A stretch of DNA of 5,310 nt from Desulfonatronum sp. (GCA_007127655.1 SKYX01000105.1:1-5310); one strand, 5' to 3'; shown: positions 1 through 4,940, counted from the first letter of the stretch. Notes: a model not told the origin generated them from the letters alone. A program made the numbers and translations.

Positions 1-122
1 CTTGCCTGCACGGACAGGCAGGATGCCTGTCCTACCATTGAGATATGCCTCTTGCCCAGTCTTGCAAAGTAAAAAGCCAGGTGGGGCAAAAACGGTAAAT
101 CAGCATTTGCCAGATCCCTAAC
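1..122. repeat. Dispersed repeat copy 1 with hairpin, left-truncated by the window edge
   Basis: This stretch aligns with 4818-4940 in the same orientation with one single-base indel. The first 32 bases are nearly identical. The block GCAAAAACGGTAAAT at 86-100 is identical to 4904-4918, and both copies end in CCCTAAC. It contains a perfect hairpin: GGACAGGCA at 12-20, loop GGA, TGCCTGTCC at 24-32. Bases 1-11 look like the right arm of a second hairpin that is complete in the other copy. The last bases overlap the stop codon of the minus-strand receiver gene. There is no T-run next to the hairpin, so a classical intrinsic terminator is not evident. The repeat and hairpin are seen directly; calling it a dispersed element is inference from two copies. 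Confidence 0.8.
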
Positions 123-486
123 TCGGCGAGGCGCCGGTTAAATCGGCAAGCAGGACCTTGAGTTTTTGGTCTGAAAATGGCTTGCTCATGATAGCTCTGG
201 CACCCAGGCTCAGGCAGCGCTCCTTGGAGCTTTCCTGAATGTCCGCGGAGATGACTACCACGGGCACGGTGGTTCCCTGGTTCCATAATGTTTCCAGAAC
301 CTCGAAGCCGTTGAGCACGGGCATGTTCAGATCCAGCAGGATCGCGTCCGGAGCGTGTTCGGCCATGGCGTCCAGACATTCTTGGCCGTTCTTGACCTCG
401 ATAACTTCGTATCCGAGGCCCTTGACAGCCTTGGCCAAAGCAAAGCGTTGAAACATGGAGTCGTCGGCGATAAGCACTTTCGGCAT
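118..486 (-). CDS. Single-domain response regulator (CheY-like receiver)
   Basis: This 122-residue protein is a bare phosphoacceptor receiver domain with no output domain. Phosphate from a partner histidine kinase would go to Asp52 (in LLDLNMP). The acidic pocket is Asp8-Asp9 (IADDS), the switch Ser is Ser80 (VVISAD), and the conserved Lys is Lys102 in SKPF. All signature residues are present, so the domain should be active. The length matches the CheY/Spo0F-type class. I chose the ATG at 486 because MPKVLIADDS is the normal beginning of such domains; an in-frame TTG at 498 would add only four residues. No kinase, phosphatase or chemotaxis gene is visible nearby, so the pathway is unknown. 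It ends inside a repeat also found at the other edge of the window. Confidence 0.93.
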   Translation of the reverse strand: MPKVLIADDSMFQRFALAKAVKGLGYEVIEVKNGQECLDAMAEHAPDAILLDLNMPVLNGFEVLETLWNQGTTVPVVVISADIQESSKERCLSLGARAIMSKPFSDQKLKVLLADLTGASPS

Positions 487-502
487 GGGGATCCCCAAGG
501 GT

Positions 503-536
503 TCACGGTTTGGTGGTACAACGGATCACGGTTTGG
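503..536 (-). promoter_or_regulatory. Spaced direct repeat upstream of the receiver gene
   Basis: The 11-mer TCACGGTTTGG occurs at 503-513 and again at 526-536, a 23-bp period, 17-50 bp upstream of the receiver start (CCAAACCGTGA read in the gene's direction). Two identical spaced boxes at this position could bind a regulator, or could be a chance local duplication. A double TTGACC lies further upstream at 587-598 on the same strand and could be a -35 region, but I see no good -10 at proper spacing. The repeat is seen; its function is inferred. Confidence 0.3.
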
Positions 537-644
537 GTTCGAGGAACGCCGTGAAGCCGCGACAAGGCATCTTTTGCAGGGATCGCGGTCAAGGTCAAGA
601 ATGACCGGAACGAATGGTTTTTTGCGCGAGGGAAGGGGAAGAAT

Positions 645-676
645 CGGGCCCGGCGCGGTGGAGTTCGCCGGGCCCG
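645..676 (-). terminator. Hairpin terminator candidate after the FadL-like gene
   Basis: An 11-bp perfect GC-rich stem pairs CGGGCCCGGCG (645-655) with CGCCGGGCCCG (666-676) around a 10-base loop, starting 14 bases after the stop of the minus-strand transporter gene. In the gene's direction the stem is followed by a T/C-rich stretch (ATTCTTCC) rather than a clean T-run, so it may be a weak terminator or mainly protect the 3' end. Confidence 0.55.
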
Positions 677-690
677 TGAAGTGGGCGAGA

Positions 691-2016
691 CTAGAAGCGG
701 TAGCTCAGGCTCGTTCCGATCAGATGGGTGCGCCCGTCCTTGAACGTGCTGTCCAGCACGCCGTCGGCTGGCCGGCCCTTGATGGTGCGTTCGCCGAACC
801 AGAGGTACGAATAGGAGAAGTCCAGGCTGAGGTTGTCCCAGGCCAGGCCAAGGCCGGTGGTGATGATGTTCCGGTCGTTGGTCGGGGTCATGTAGTCGGC
901 GTATTCGTCGTCGTCCGGAATCTGATCGTAGACATAGCCGAGCCGCAGTTTGATCAGCTCGGTCAGGTCATATTCAGCGCCGACCTGAAAGCGCCAGACG
1001 TCGTTCCAGTTTTTCTGGGTCGAGCCAACCTTGTTGTCGCCCATGGGCGAGCCAGGGGTCAGGGCGTCGCCGTAGGTGATTTCCAGCTTGTCGTAGGTGC
1101 TCCAGAGGGTATAGATGGCGTTGGCTTCCAGACTCAGCTTTTCAAAAGGCCGAAACATGACGCCGAGTCCGAAGGAGTCGGGCAGGGTGAGATCGCCCTC
1201 GGCGGAGGTGTTATTGAAGTAGCCCAGGGCCATGGCCGTGGGGTTGCGTTTGAACGAGACGTCGCCCTTGATGGTCTGCTTGACCCGGCTTTTGTAGGTC
1301 AGGCCCAGAGCCCACGTGTCGTTGGGCTTGTAGTGCAGGGCAATGTTCCCGCCGACACCCCAGGAGTCCCCTTCAAGCTCGGCGCGCATGCCGCCCAGGG
1401 CTTGGCCGACCATGCGCTTCTGGTAAAAATCGAACCACATCACCTCCGCGCCCACGGCCACGGAGACGGAATCGGTCAGTTTATAGGCCAGATTCGGATT
1501 GAAGGAGAGTGATTTGACACGTGTAAAAAGGTTATTGTACTCACCCGGCCAGCCTTCCGGGAACTCGGTTCCCAGGCCGAATCTGTTGTAGATGCCCAGG
1601 CCCAGCCAGATTCTGTCGCTCATCTGGCGGGTGACGTAGGCATGGGGCGGGATCCAGGTATTGCTCTTGATGCTGGTGGTATTGCCGGGAGTTTCAATAT
1701 CTCCTTCGGGCAGCACCAGGGAAAAGCCGACCATGGTCTGGGTCCCCTCAAGCTGGGTGATCCCCGCGGGATTGTAGGCCACGGCCGAAGGATCGTCCGC
1801 CCGCCCGAGCATCGTGCCGGCCATGGACGTCCCCCTGGCCCCGAACTCGTACAGGGCGAAACCCGCCCCGTAGGCCGGACCAACGCCGACCAGCCCCATA
1901 ATCAGGACAAGGCCGAGGGCTAAAAATTTGGATATCCCAAGGGAGTGCCCCCCGTACCCTCCACGGGCGCGGCTTCGAGTGATGTCGAAGCGTTGCGAAT
2001 CATCGGTGCGTGCCAT
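691..2016 (-). CDS. FadL/OmpP1/TodX-family outer-membrane transport protein
   Basis: This 441-residue protein should form an outer-membrane beta-barrel that admits hydrophobic molecules such as long-chain fatty acids or aromatic hydrocarbons; the substrate here is unknown. The mature N-terminus, AGFALYEFGARG (from about residue 51), matches the FadL family's hatch start. It is followed by GRADDPSAVAYNPAGI (71-86), the family signature. The C-terminus ends SYRF, with the terminal Phe typical of barrel assembly signals. The length fits the family. The ATG at 2016 is chosen because AGGAGG lies four bases upstream; a TTG at 2040 is less likely. The signal peptide has a hydrophobic core at about residues 31-46 and a probable cut after AYG (residue 50), but its n-region of about 30 residues is unusually long. 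The gene is divergent from a MarR-type regulator, which probably controls it. Confidence 0.9.
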   Translation of the reverse strand: MARTDDSQRFDITRSRARGGYGGHSLGISKFLALGLVLIMGLVGVGPAYGAGFALYEFGARGTSMAGTMLGRADDPSAVAYNPAGITQLEGTQTMVGFSLVLPEGDIETPGNTTSIKSNTWIPPHAYVTRQMSDRIWLGLGIYNRFGLGTEFPEGWPGEYNNLFTRVKSLSFNPNLAYKLTDSVSVAVGAEVMWFDFYQKRMVGQALGGMRAELEGDSWGVGGNIALHYKPNDTWALGLTYKSRVKQTIKGDVSFKRNPTAMALGYFNNTSAEGDLTLPDSFGLGVMFRPFEKLSLEANAIYTLWSTYDKLEITYGDALTPGSPMGDNKVGSTQKNWNDVWRFQVGAEYDLTELIKLRLGYVYDQIPDDDEYADYMTPTNDRNIITTGLGLAWDNLSLDFSYSYLWFGERTIKGRPADGVLDSTFKDGRTHLIGTSLSYRF

Positions 2017-2020
2017 ACGT

Positions 2021-2026
2021 CCTCCT
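2021..2026 (-). promoter_or_regulatory. Ribosome binding site fixing the FadL-like start
   Basis: AGGAGG on the minus strand lies four bases before the ATG at 2016. It supports this start over the upstream in-frame TTG at 2040, and shows that the long N-terminal extension before the signal-peptide core is probably translated. Confidence 0.75.
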
Positions 2027-2089
2027 GTTGCGGTTGCCAATTCTGGAAAAGGATCATCGCCACGGTCGCGCCCAATGTTTTGTCGCCGA

Positions 2090-2130
2090 GCGGTGCTCCC
2101 GTGCCGTGGGCACTTTTTTCACCGCGGGAG
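2090..2130. other. Structured segment in the FadL leader; terminator-like on the plus strand
   Basis: On the plus strand GTGCC (2101-2105), loop GTG and GGCAC (2109-2113) form a short hairpin followed at once by six T (2114-2119). It is enclosed by the inverted repeat GCGGTG (2090-2095)/CACCGC (2120-2125). A competing pair, CTCCCG (2096-2101)/CGGGAG (2125-2130), crosses the outer one, so both cannot form together without a pseudoknot. On the minus strand the same bases lie about 75-115 nt upstream of the fadL-like start. The structure is seen. Whether it terminates an antisense transcript, tunes the fadL leader or does nothing is open. Confidence 0.3.
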
Positions 2131-2262
2131 AGAAATGGTGTTCGGCGAGGGTGGGGGCGAAGCGGGGCGAATCCGCGTTCATTGAGTCAGCTTTCGGAAC
2201 GTGGTGATCCCGGCCTCTACATCAACAGGCCTGCCTATGTTGTCGGGTCTAAAAAAAGTCAA

Positions 2263-2273
2263 CCAATAATTGG
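2263..2273. promoter_or_regulatory. Candidate MarR operator, CCAAT-A-ATTGG
   Basis: A perfect 5-1-5 inverted repeat is flanked by GTCA (2258-2261) and TGAC (2276-2279), which extend the symmetry with a half-base offset. It sits 12 bp before the marR start and overlaps the start of its GGAG ribosome-binding sequence (2272-2275). It also adjoins a minus-strand TTGACT (2257-2262) that could be a -35 for the divergent fadL-like gene. MarR proteins commonly bind AT-rich palindromes in the intergenic region shared with their target. A CCAATT half-site also occurs at 2038-2043 near the fadL-like ribosome binding site. Operator function is inferred. Confidence 0.45.
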
Positions 2274-2285
2274 AGTGACAACTAA

Positions 2286-2750
2286 ATGATTGCATGGATG
2301 GAGAAGATGTTGCAAATGGACTTGGAGGATTCTCCGGGATTTTTGGTCAATAGGACGGCGCTGCGTATTAAGAAGGAGTTTCACCGTCTTCTGGAGGAGC
2401 AAGGCTATTCCGTAACTCCGGAGCAGTGCGTGGTCCTGTGGCGGCTTTGGAGCCACGAGGGCGGAGTGCAGCGCGAACTGGCCTCGACCACCTTCAAGGA
2501 CATGACCAACATGACCCGTATCCTCGACGGTCTGGAACGACGTCAGTTGGTGGTGCGCCAGCGTGACGAGCACGATCGCCGATGCAGCCGGATATTCTTG
2601 ACCGCCGAAGGCCGGGCCCTGCGCGAGGGGATTTTGGGCGTCGCCGGGAACCTGGCCGAACGTGCCTATCTCGGCCTGAGCGAGAAGCAAATCGGAGAGT
2701 TCAAGGACGTCTTGTCACTGATCTATTCCAATCTGAACGATGCTCCGTAG
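2286..2750 (+). CDS. MarR-family winged-helix transcriptional regulator
   Basis: This 154-residue protein is a dimeric DNA-binding repressor of the MarR family, usually relieved by a small hydrophobic or phenolic ligand. The N-terminal helix (about residues 16-39) would form part of the dimer interface. The helix-turn-helix spans about residues 60-88, with recognition helix DMTNMTRILDGLERR. The wing is RQRDEHDRRCSRIFLT (91-106), carrying the family's D-x-R motif at Asp97/Arg99. The C-terminal helices complete the dimer domain. ATG at 2286 has GGAG ten bases upstream; an in-frame ATG at 2298 is possible. It is transcribed divergently from the FadL-like gene, whose expression it probably controls along with its own. 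Its last codons and stop fall in a partial copy of the palindromic repeat that follows. Confidence 0.93.
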   Translation: MIAWMEKMLQMDLEDSPGFLVNRTALRIKKEFHRLLEEQGYSVTPEQCVVLWRLWSHEGGVQRELASTTFKDMTNMTRILDGLERRQLVVRQRDEHDRRCSRIFLTAEGRALREGILGVAGNLAERAYLGLSEKQIGEFKDVLSLIYSNLNDAP

Positions 2751-2787
2751 GGGCTCCGTAGGGGCACGGCGCGCCGTGCCCCTACGG
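2742..2787. repeat. Perfect 32-bp palindrome with a partial tandem copy over the marR stop
   Basis: Bases 2756-2787 form an uninterrupted perfect palindrome; each half is CCGTAGGGGCACGGCG or its complement, centred between 2771 and 2772. The 12-mer GCTCCGTAGGGG occurs twice in tandem (2742-2753 and 2753-2764), so a truncated copy precedes the full one and provides the TAG stop of marR. No T-run follows, so it is not a standard terminator, though it could still stabilise the mRNA 3' end. It has the look of a small dispersed palindromic element; I cannot count copies elsewhere. Confidence 0.8.
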
Positions 2788-2982
2788 GCGGCATCTTCAT
2801 ATTCGAAGTTATCAACCTCATTCTCCCCGTGTGGGAAACCACTCCTTTTCTTCACGGGCATTCCGTCGTTGAGACGGCATTCCTCGGCCTTTTTGGGTCC
2901 ACGTTGCTTTCTCTTTCGAAAGCTCATAGCCTGATTTTCAGTTCTCGAATTCTCGATTCAGATGCGACTGTGCATGACGATC
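2788..2982. other. Intergenic stretch without a convincing gene
   Basis: Between the marR palindrome and the cytochrome promoter region I see only minor structure. There is a direct repeat GGCATTCC (2857-2864 and 2876-2883), a short hairpin CCGTC/GACGG (2863-2877), and a small palindrome CTTTCGAAAG (2913-2922). A minus-strand open frame crosses it, but its composition and its overlap with the palindrome and the marR end argue against a gene. Confidence 0.5.
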
Positions 2983-3014
2983 TTGACAGGTGAAATTGTG
3001 CGCCGTTTTCCAAT
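2983..3014 (+). promoter_or_regulatory. Possible promoter for the cytochrome-cutA operon
   Basis: A consensus -35 TTGACA is at 2983-2988. The best -10 resemblance is TCCAAT at 3009-3014, but its spacing of 20 bases is too long to be comfortable. It lies about 30 bases before the ATG of the cytochrome gene. The -35 is clear, the whole promoter is weakly supported. Confidence 0.3.
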
Positions 3015-3045
3015 ACGTCGATTCGCAATGCTAAGGAGAAACCAA

Positions 3046-3339
3046 ATGAACGGACTCAGAGCGACTTTCGGATTGTCCATGGCAGGCTTTGTATTGATCG
3101 CCGCAGTGACTGCCCTGTCCCCCAAAACACCAAGTGAAGCTTTGGGTGAGACGCTGGACGGCGCGGCCCTGGTCAAGGAGCGTTGTACGCAATGCCATGA
3201 CCTGATGCGCGTGGATCGCCGCGCCGGACAGGACCGGGCTTGGTGGGAACGGACCGTGGAGCGGATGGAGGGCAAGCGAACCGACCTGCTCAGCGACGCC
3301 GAGCGCAACGCCGTACTGGACCATTTGGCCGGTATGTAA
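3046..3339 (+). CDS. Small exported monohaem c-type cytochrome
   Basis: This 97-residue protein carries one covalent haem site, CTQCH (residues 47-51), after an N-terminal hydrophobic segment (about residues 8-24) that should export or anchor it outside the inner membrane. The segment after the haem site, with WWERTVERM, a short gap, then LLSDAERNAVLDHLAG, matches the compact class I pattern seen in small cytochrome c domains; Met74 is the likely sixth ligand. No clear AXA cleavage site is visible right after the hydrophobic stretch, so it may stay membrane-anchored. ATG at 3046 is chosen because AAGGAG lies seven bases upstream; an open frame further upstream lacks such a site. Its stop overlaps the cutA ribosome binding site, so the two are co-transcribed and probably coupled. 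The redox partner is unknown. Confidence 0.85.
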   Translation: MNGLRATFGLSMAGFVLIAAVTALSPKTPSEALGETLDGAALVKERCTQCHDLMRVDRRAGQDRAWWERTVERMEGKRTDLLSDAERNAVLDHLAGM

Positions 3340-3350
3340 AGGAGGCGACC

Positions 3351-3677
3351 ATGCAGCCGATCATGGTCTACATGACCGCGGAGTCCATGGACCAAGCCAA
3401 AACCATCGCCCGCGAGCTGATTTCCAACCGCCTGGCGGCCTGTGTGAACATATTGGATCACATGCAATCCCTTTATTGGTGGAAAGGAAAGGTGGAGGAG
3501 AGCGGCGAAGTGGTGATCCTGGCCAAGACCAGGGCTGAACTGCTGCCCGCCCTGACCGAACGGGTCAAAGACGTCCACTCCTACGACTGCCCCTGCATCG
3601 TCTCCTGGCCCATTACCGACGGCCACCAGCCTTTTCTCGACTGGATCGGACGGGAAACAGCTTCCGCGGTGAGGTAA
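3351..3677 (+). CDS. cutA: CutA1-family divalent-cation tolerance protein
   Basis: This 108-residue protein is the whole CutA1 fold, a small trimeric ferredoxin-like protein linked to copper and other divalent-metal tolerance, though its precise activity is unsettled. Family landmarks are AKTIARELISNRLAACVNI (16-34), SLYWWKGKVEESGEVVILAKT (40-60), and HSYDCPCIVSWPITDGHQPFLDW towards the C-terminus. In the last block, Cys80 and Cys82 replace the Val/Thr and Glu seen in many homologues (HPYEVPEI-like), giving an extra Cys-Pro-Cys. The start at 3351 has AAGGAGG at 3339-3345, overlapping the stop of the cytochrome gene 11 bases upstream, so the two genes form an operon. The absence of a signal peptide suggests a cytoplasmic location, on the other side of the membrane from its cytochrome neighbour. 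Confidence 0.95.
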   Translation: MQPIMVYMTAESMDQAKTIARELISNRLAACVNILDHMQSLYWWKGKVEESGEVVILAKTRAELLPALTERVKDVHSYDCPCIVSWPITDGHQPFLDWIGRETASAVR

Positions 3678-3722
3678 TTTTCGATCGGCGTAAATGAAAG
3701 ACGTGTTGGTTGCTTGCTCCAT

Positions 3723-3916
3723 CTCCCTGAAAGGGAGGCGTTGTATAGCCGGTGGTTTTAACCACCGGAATGCAATACAAAAACGATAATAAGTCCTGAA
3801 GGGACGACATTCTTTTTAGTTTCAACAGTTAACGTCGTCCCTTCAGGATTTGCTCCGTAAATCATTCTTGCCGGTGGTTAAAACCACCGGCTATACGATA
3901 TAATCCCTTCGGGATT
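3723..3916. repeat. Nested inverted-repeat element (BIME/MITE-like)
   Basis: The outer arms are a perfect 26-bp inverted repeat at 3743-3768 and 3871-3896, starting GTATAGCCGGTGGTT. Each arm is itself nearly palindromic (CCGGTGG...CCACCGG). Inside lies a second inverted repeat, TCCTGAAGGGACGAC (3794-3808) and GTCGTCCCTTCAGGA (3834-3848). Outside each arm is a small hairpin: CTCCC/GGGAG at 3723-3737 and AATCCC/GGGATT at 3902-3916. The element therefore looks like two copies of one unit (hairpin, GTATAGCC palindrome, TCCTGAAGGGA) facing each other. It has no coding capacity. It fills most of the 319-bp gap between cutA and the MNT gene and could act as a 3' structure for cutA. Confidence 0.85.
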
Positions 3917-3970
3917 GCTGAAAACCATCCCGGAAAACGTACTGTATGAAGACCGGTTCTCCTGTTTGGA

Positions 3971-3976
3971 TATAAA
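3971..3976 (+). promoter_or_regulatory. Possible -10 box for the MNT/HEPN operon
   Basis: TATAAA lies 20 bases before the ATG at 3997, with no convincing -35 at the usual distance. No Shine-Dalgarno sequence is visible in the 20 bases before the ATG, so if this is the promoter the transcript would have a very short leader and translation may be inefficient or leaderless-like. Confidence 0.3.
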
Positions 3977-3996
3977 AGATTCAACCCACTGACACC

Positions 3997-4293
3997 ATGC
4001 GCCTTTCATTGCATGAACGAAGCACCATCACCACATTGGCCAAACGGCTCTTCGGAACCACAAGCAGTGTCATCCTGTTCGGTTCACGAGTTGATGACGG
4101 CAAGCGCGGCGGCGATATCGATCTGCTGATTCAGCTCAATGAACCGGTGGCGGATCAATACAAAAGGAAGCTTGAGTTTCGCGCGGCCCTGAAACAGGCC
4201 ATCGGCGACCAAAAAATCGATGTCGTTCTGGCCGACCCCACGGACGCCCGCGGCATTGTGCAACAGGCCCTGGCCACGGGGGTTGAGCTGTGA
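3997..4293 (+). CDS. mntA: MNT-type minimal nucleotidyltransferase, MntA-like antitoxin
   Basis: This 98-residue protein is a minimal polymerase-beta-like nucleotidyltransferase. The catalytic motif is complete: Gly29-Ser30, nine residues, then Asp40-Ile-Asp42, and a third acidic residue at Asp75 in QKIDVVLAD. In known MntA-HepT (type VII) systems such a protein inactivates the HEPN toxin by adding AMP to a tyrosine near the toxin's active site. Its length fits the family. ATG at 3997 is the only start that keeps the whole fold; it has no clear ribosome binding site. Its TGA overlaps the GTG of the next gene by four bases (GTGA), so the partner is translationally coupled. Family assignment is from visible motifs; AMP transfer to this partner is inference. 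Confidence 0.9.
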   Translation: MRLSLHERSTITTLAKRLFGTTSSVILFGSRVDDGKRGGDIDLLIQLNEPVADQYKRKLEFRAALKQAIGDQKIDVVLADPTDARGIVQQALATGVEL

Positions 4294-4766
4294 AGGGACC
4301 GCATCTGGAACGCTGGCGTACCGTTGTTGCGGAGTGCGATCTGCATATTGAGCGCATCCGGCACGCCTACACCCATGTTCAACCTTTTTTCCCCTTGAGC
4401 CTGTCCGGCTATGATGCTCTGAGCGCGGACGACATTACCTATCTCGACCAGCTCGTGTATCGGTATACCAAGCTCCAGGATGTCGTTGGCCAGAAGTTGT
4501 TTCCCCTGACGTTGACGCTTCTTGGCGAGCAGGTTGAGACGAAACCGTTCATCGATATCTTGAATCGCTTGGAGCGTCTGGAGCTGATTCCCTCCCGCGC
4601 GGAATGGATCGCCTGGAGAGAGTTGCGCAACGACCTCGCTCATGAGTATCCGGGCGATATCGGCGATCGGGTTGAGGCCTTGAATGCCCTGATGAAAACG
4701 GTCTGGGATCTCATCGAGACATACGGAAGCATCAAAAGCTATATGAAAAACCGAAGCGGTCGGTAA
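4290..4766 (+). CDS. hepT: HEPN-domain RNase, HepT-like toxin
   Basis: This 158-residue, mostly helical protein carries the HEPN RNase motif RNDLAHEY (residues 113-120). Arg113 and His118 make the RX4H active site, and Tyr120 completes the RX4HXY motif whose tyrosine is the AMP acceptor in characterised HepT toxins. The preceding segment (about 93-112, LERLELI...AEWIAWRELR) is the helix usual just before the motif. The N-terminal half (about 5-90) is longer than in compact HepT proteins, pointing to a longer HepT-like subfamily. The GTG start at 4290 overlaps the stop of the nucleotidyltransferase gene, as expected for a coupled toxin-antitoxin pair. It would act in the cytoplasm by cutting RNA; the target RNA cannot be told from sequence. 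Confidence 0.87.
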   Translation: MKGPHLERWRTVVAECDLHIERIRHAYTHVQPFFPLSLSGYDALSADDITYLDQLVYRYTKLQDVVGQKLFPLTLTLLGEQVETKPFIDILNRLERLELIPSRAEWIAWRELRNDLAHEYPGDIGDRVEALNALMKTVWDLIETYGSIKSYMKNRSGR

Positions 4767-4803
4767 GGGATATGGCTGTTACTGAAGTACCGTTTGTGAA
4801 TTG

Positions 4804-4940
4804 GGTGGTGCAGGCATCCTGCCTGCACGGACAGGCAAGATGCCTGTCCCACCATTTTGACATGCCTCCTGCCCACTCTCGCGGAGCATAAAGCGCGGGC
4901 GGCGCAAAAACGGTAAATAAAGATCAGTCACCTCCCTAAC
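4804..4940. repeat. Dispersed repeat copy 2 with a three-stem cruciform
   Basis: The left part folds into a four-way junction. An outer GGTG (4804-4807) pairs with CACC (4850-4853), enclosing two perfect 9-bp hairpins: GTGCAGGCA/TGCCTGCAC (4808-4828, loop TCC) and GGACAGGCA/TGCCTGTCC (4829-4849, loop AGA). Everything from 4818 onward aligns with 1-122 of the window, with identical GCAAAAACGGTAAAT (4904-4918) and CCCTAAC (4934-4940). It lies between the convergent ends of the HepT-like and TPR genes and overlaps the last codons of the TPR gene. No other gene is visible between 4767 and 4927. Confidence 0.85.

Noticed and set aside
355..1512. A 385-residue plus-strand open frame
   Set aside because: It is antisense to the receiver and FadL-like genes. 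Its Val/Gly/Ala-rich, low-complexity sequence matches no fold I recognise, while both opposite-strand genes have clear family motifs.
2259..2690. A 143-residue minus-strand open frame opposite marR
   Set aside because: It is the complement of a well-supported MarR coding sequence and shows no domain of its own.
2863..2893. Hairpin CCGTC/GACGG followed by a T-rich stretch as a marR terminator
   Set aside because: The stem is only 5 bp and the T-run starts more than ten bases after it, so it does not fit an intrinsic terminator.
2715..2927. A 70-residue, Lys/Arg-rich minus-strand open frame
   Set aside because: It runs through the perfect palindrome and into the marR 3' end, which explains its ARRGTARRA stretch, and it lacks a recognisable family or good ribosome binding site.
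3723..3916. CRISPR-like array
   Set aside because: The repeats are inverted and nested, not evenly spaced direct repeats with unique spacers, and no cas gene is present.
4155..4643. A 162-residue minus-strand open frame opposite the MNT/HEPN genes
   Set aside because: It covers both catalytic motifs of the plus-strand pair in antisense and has no independent support.
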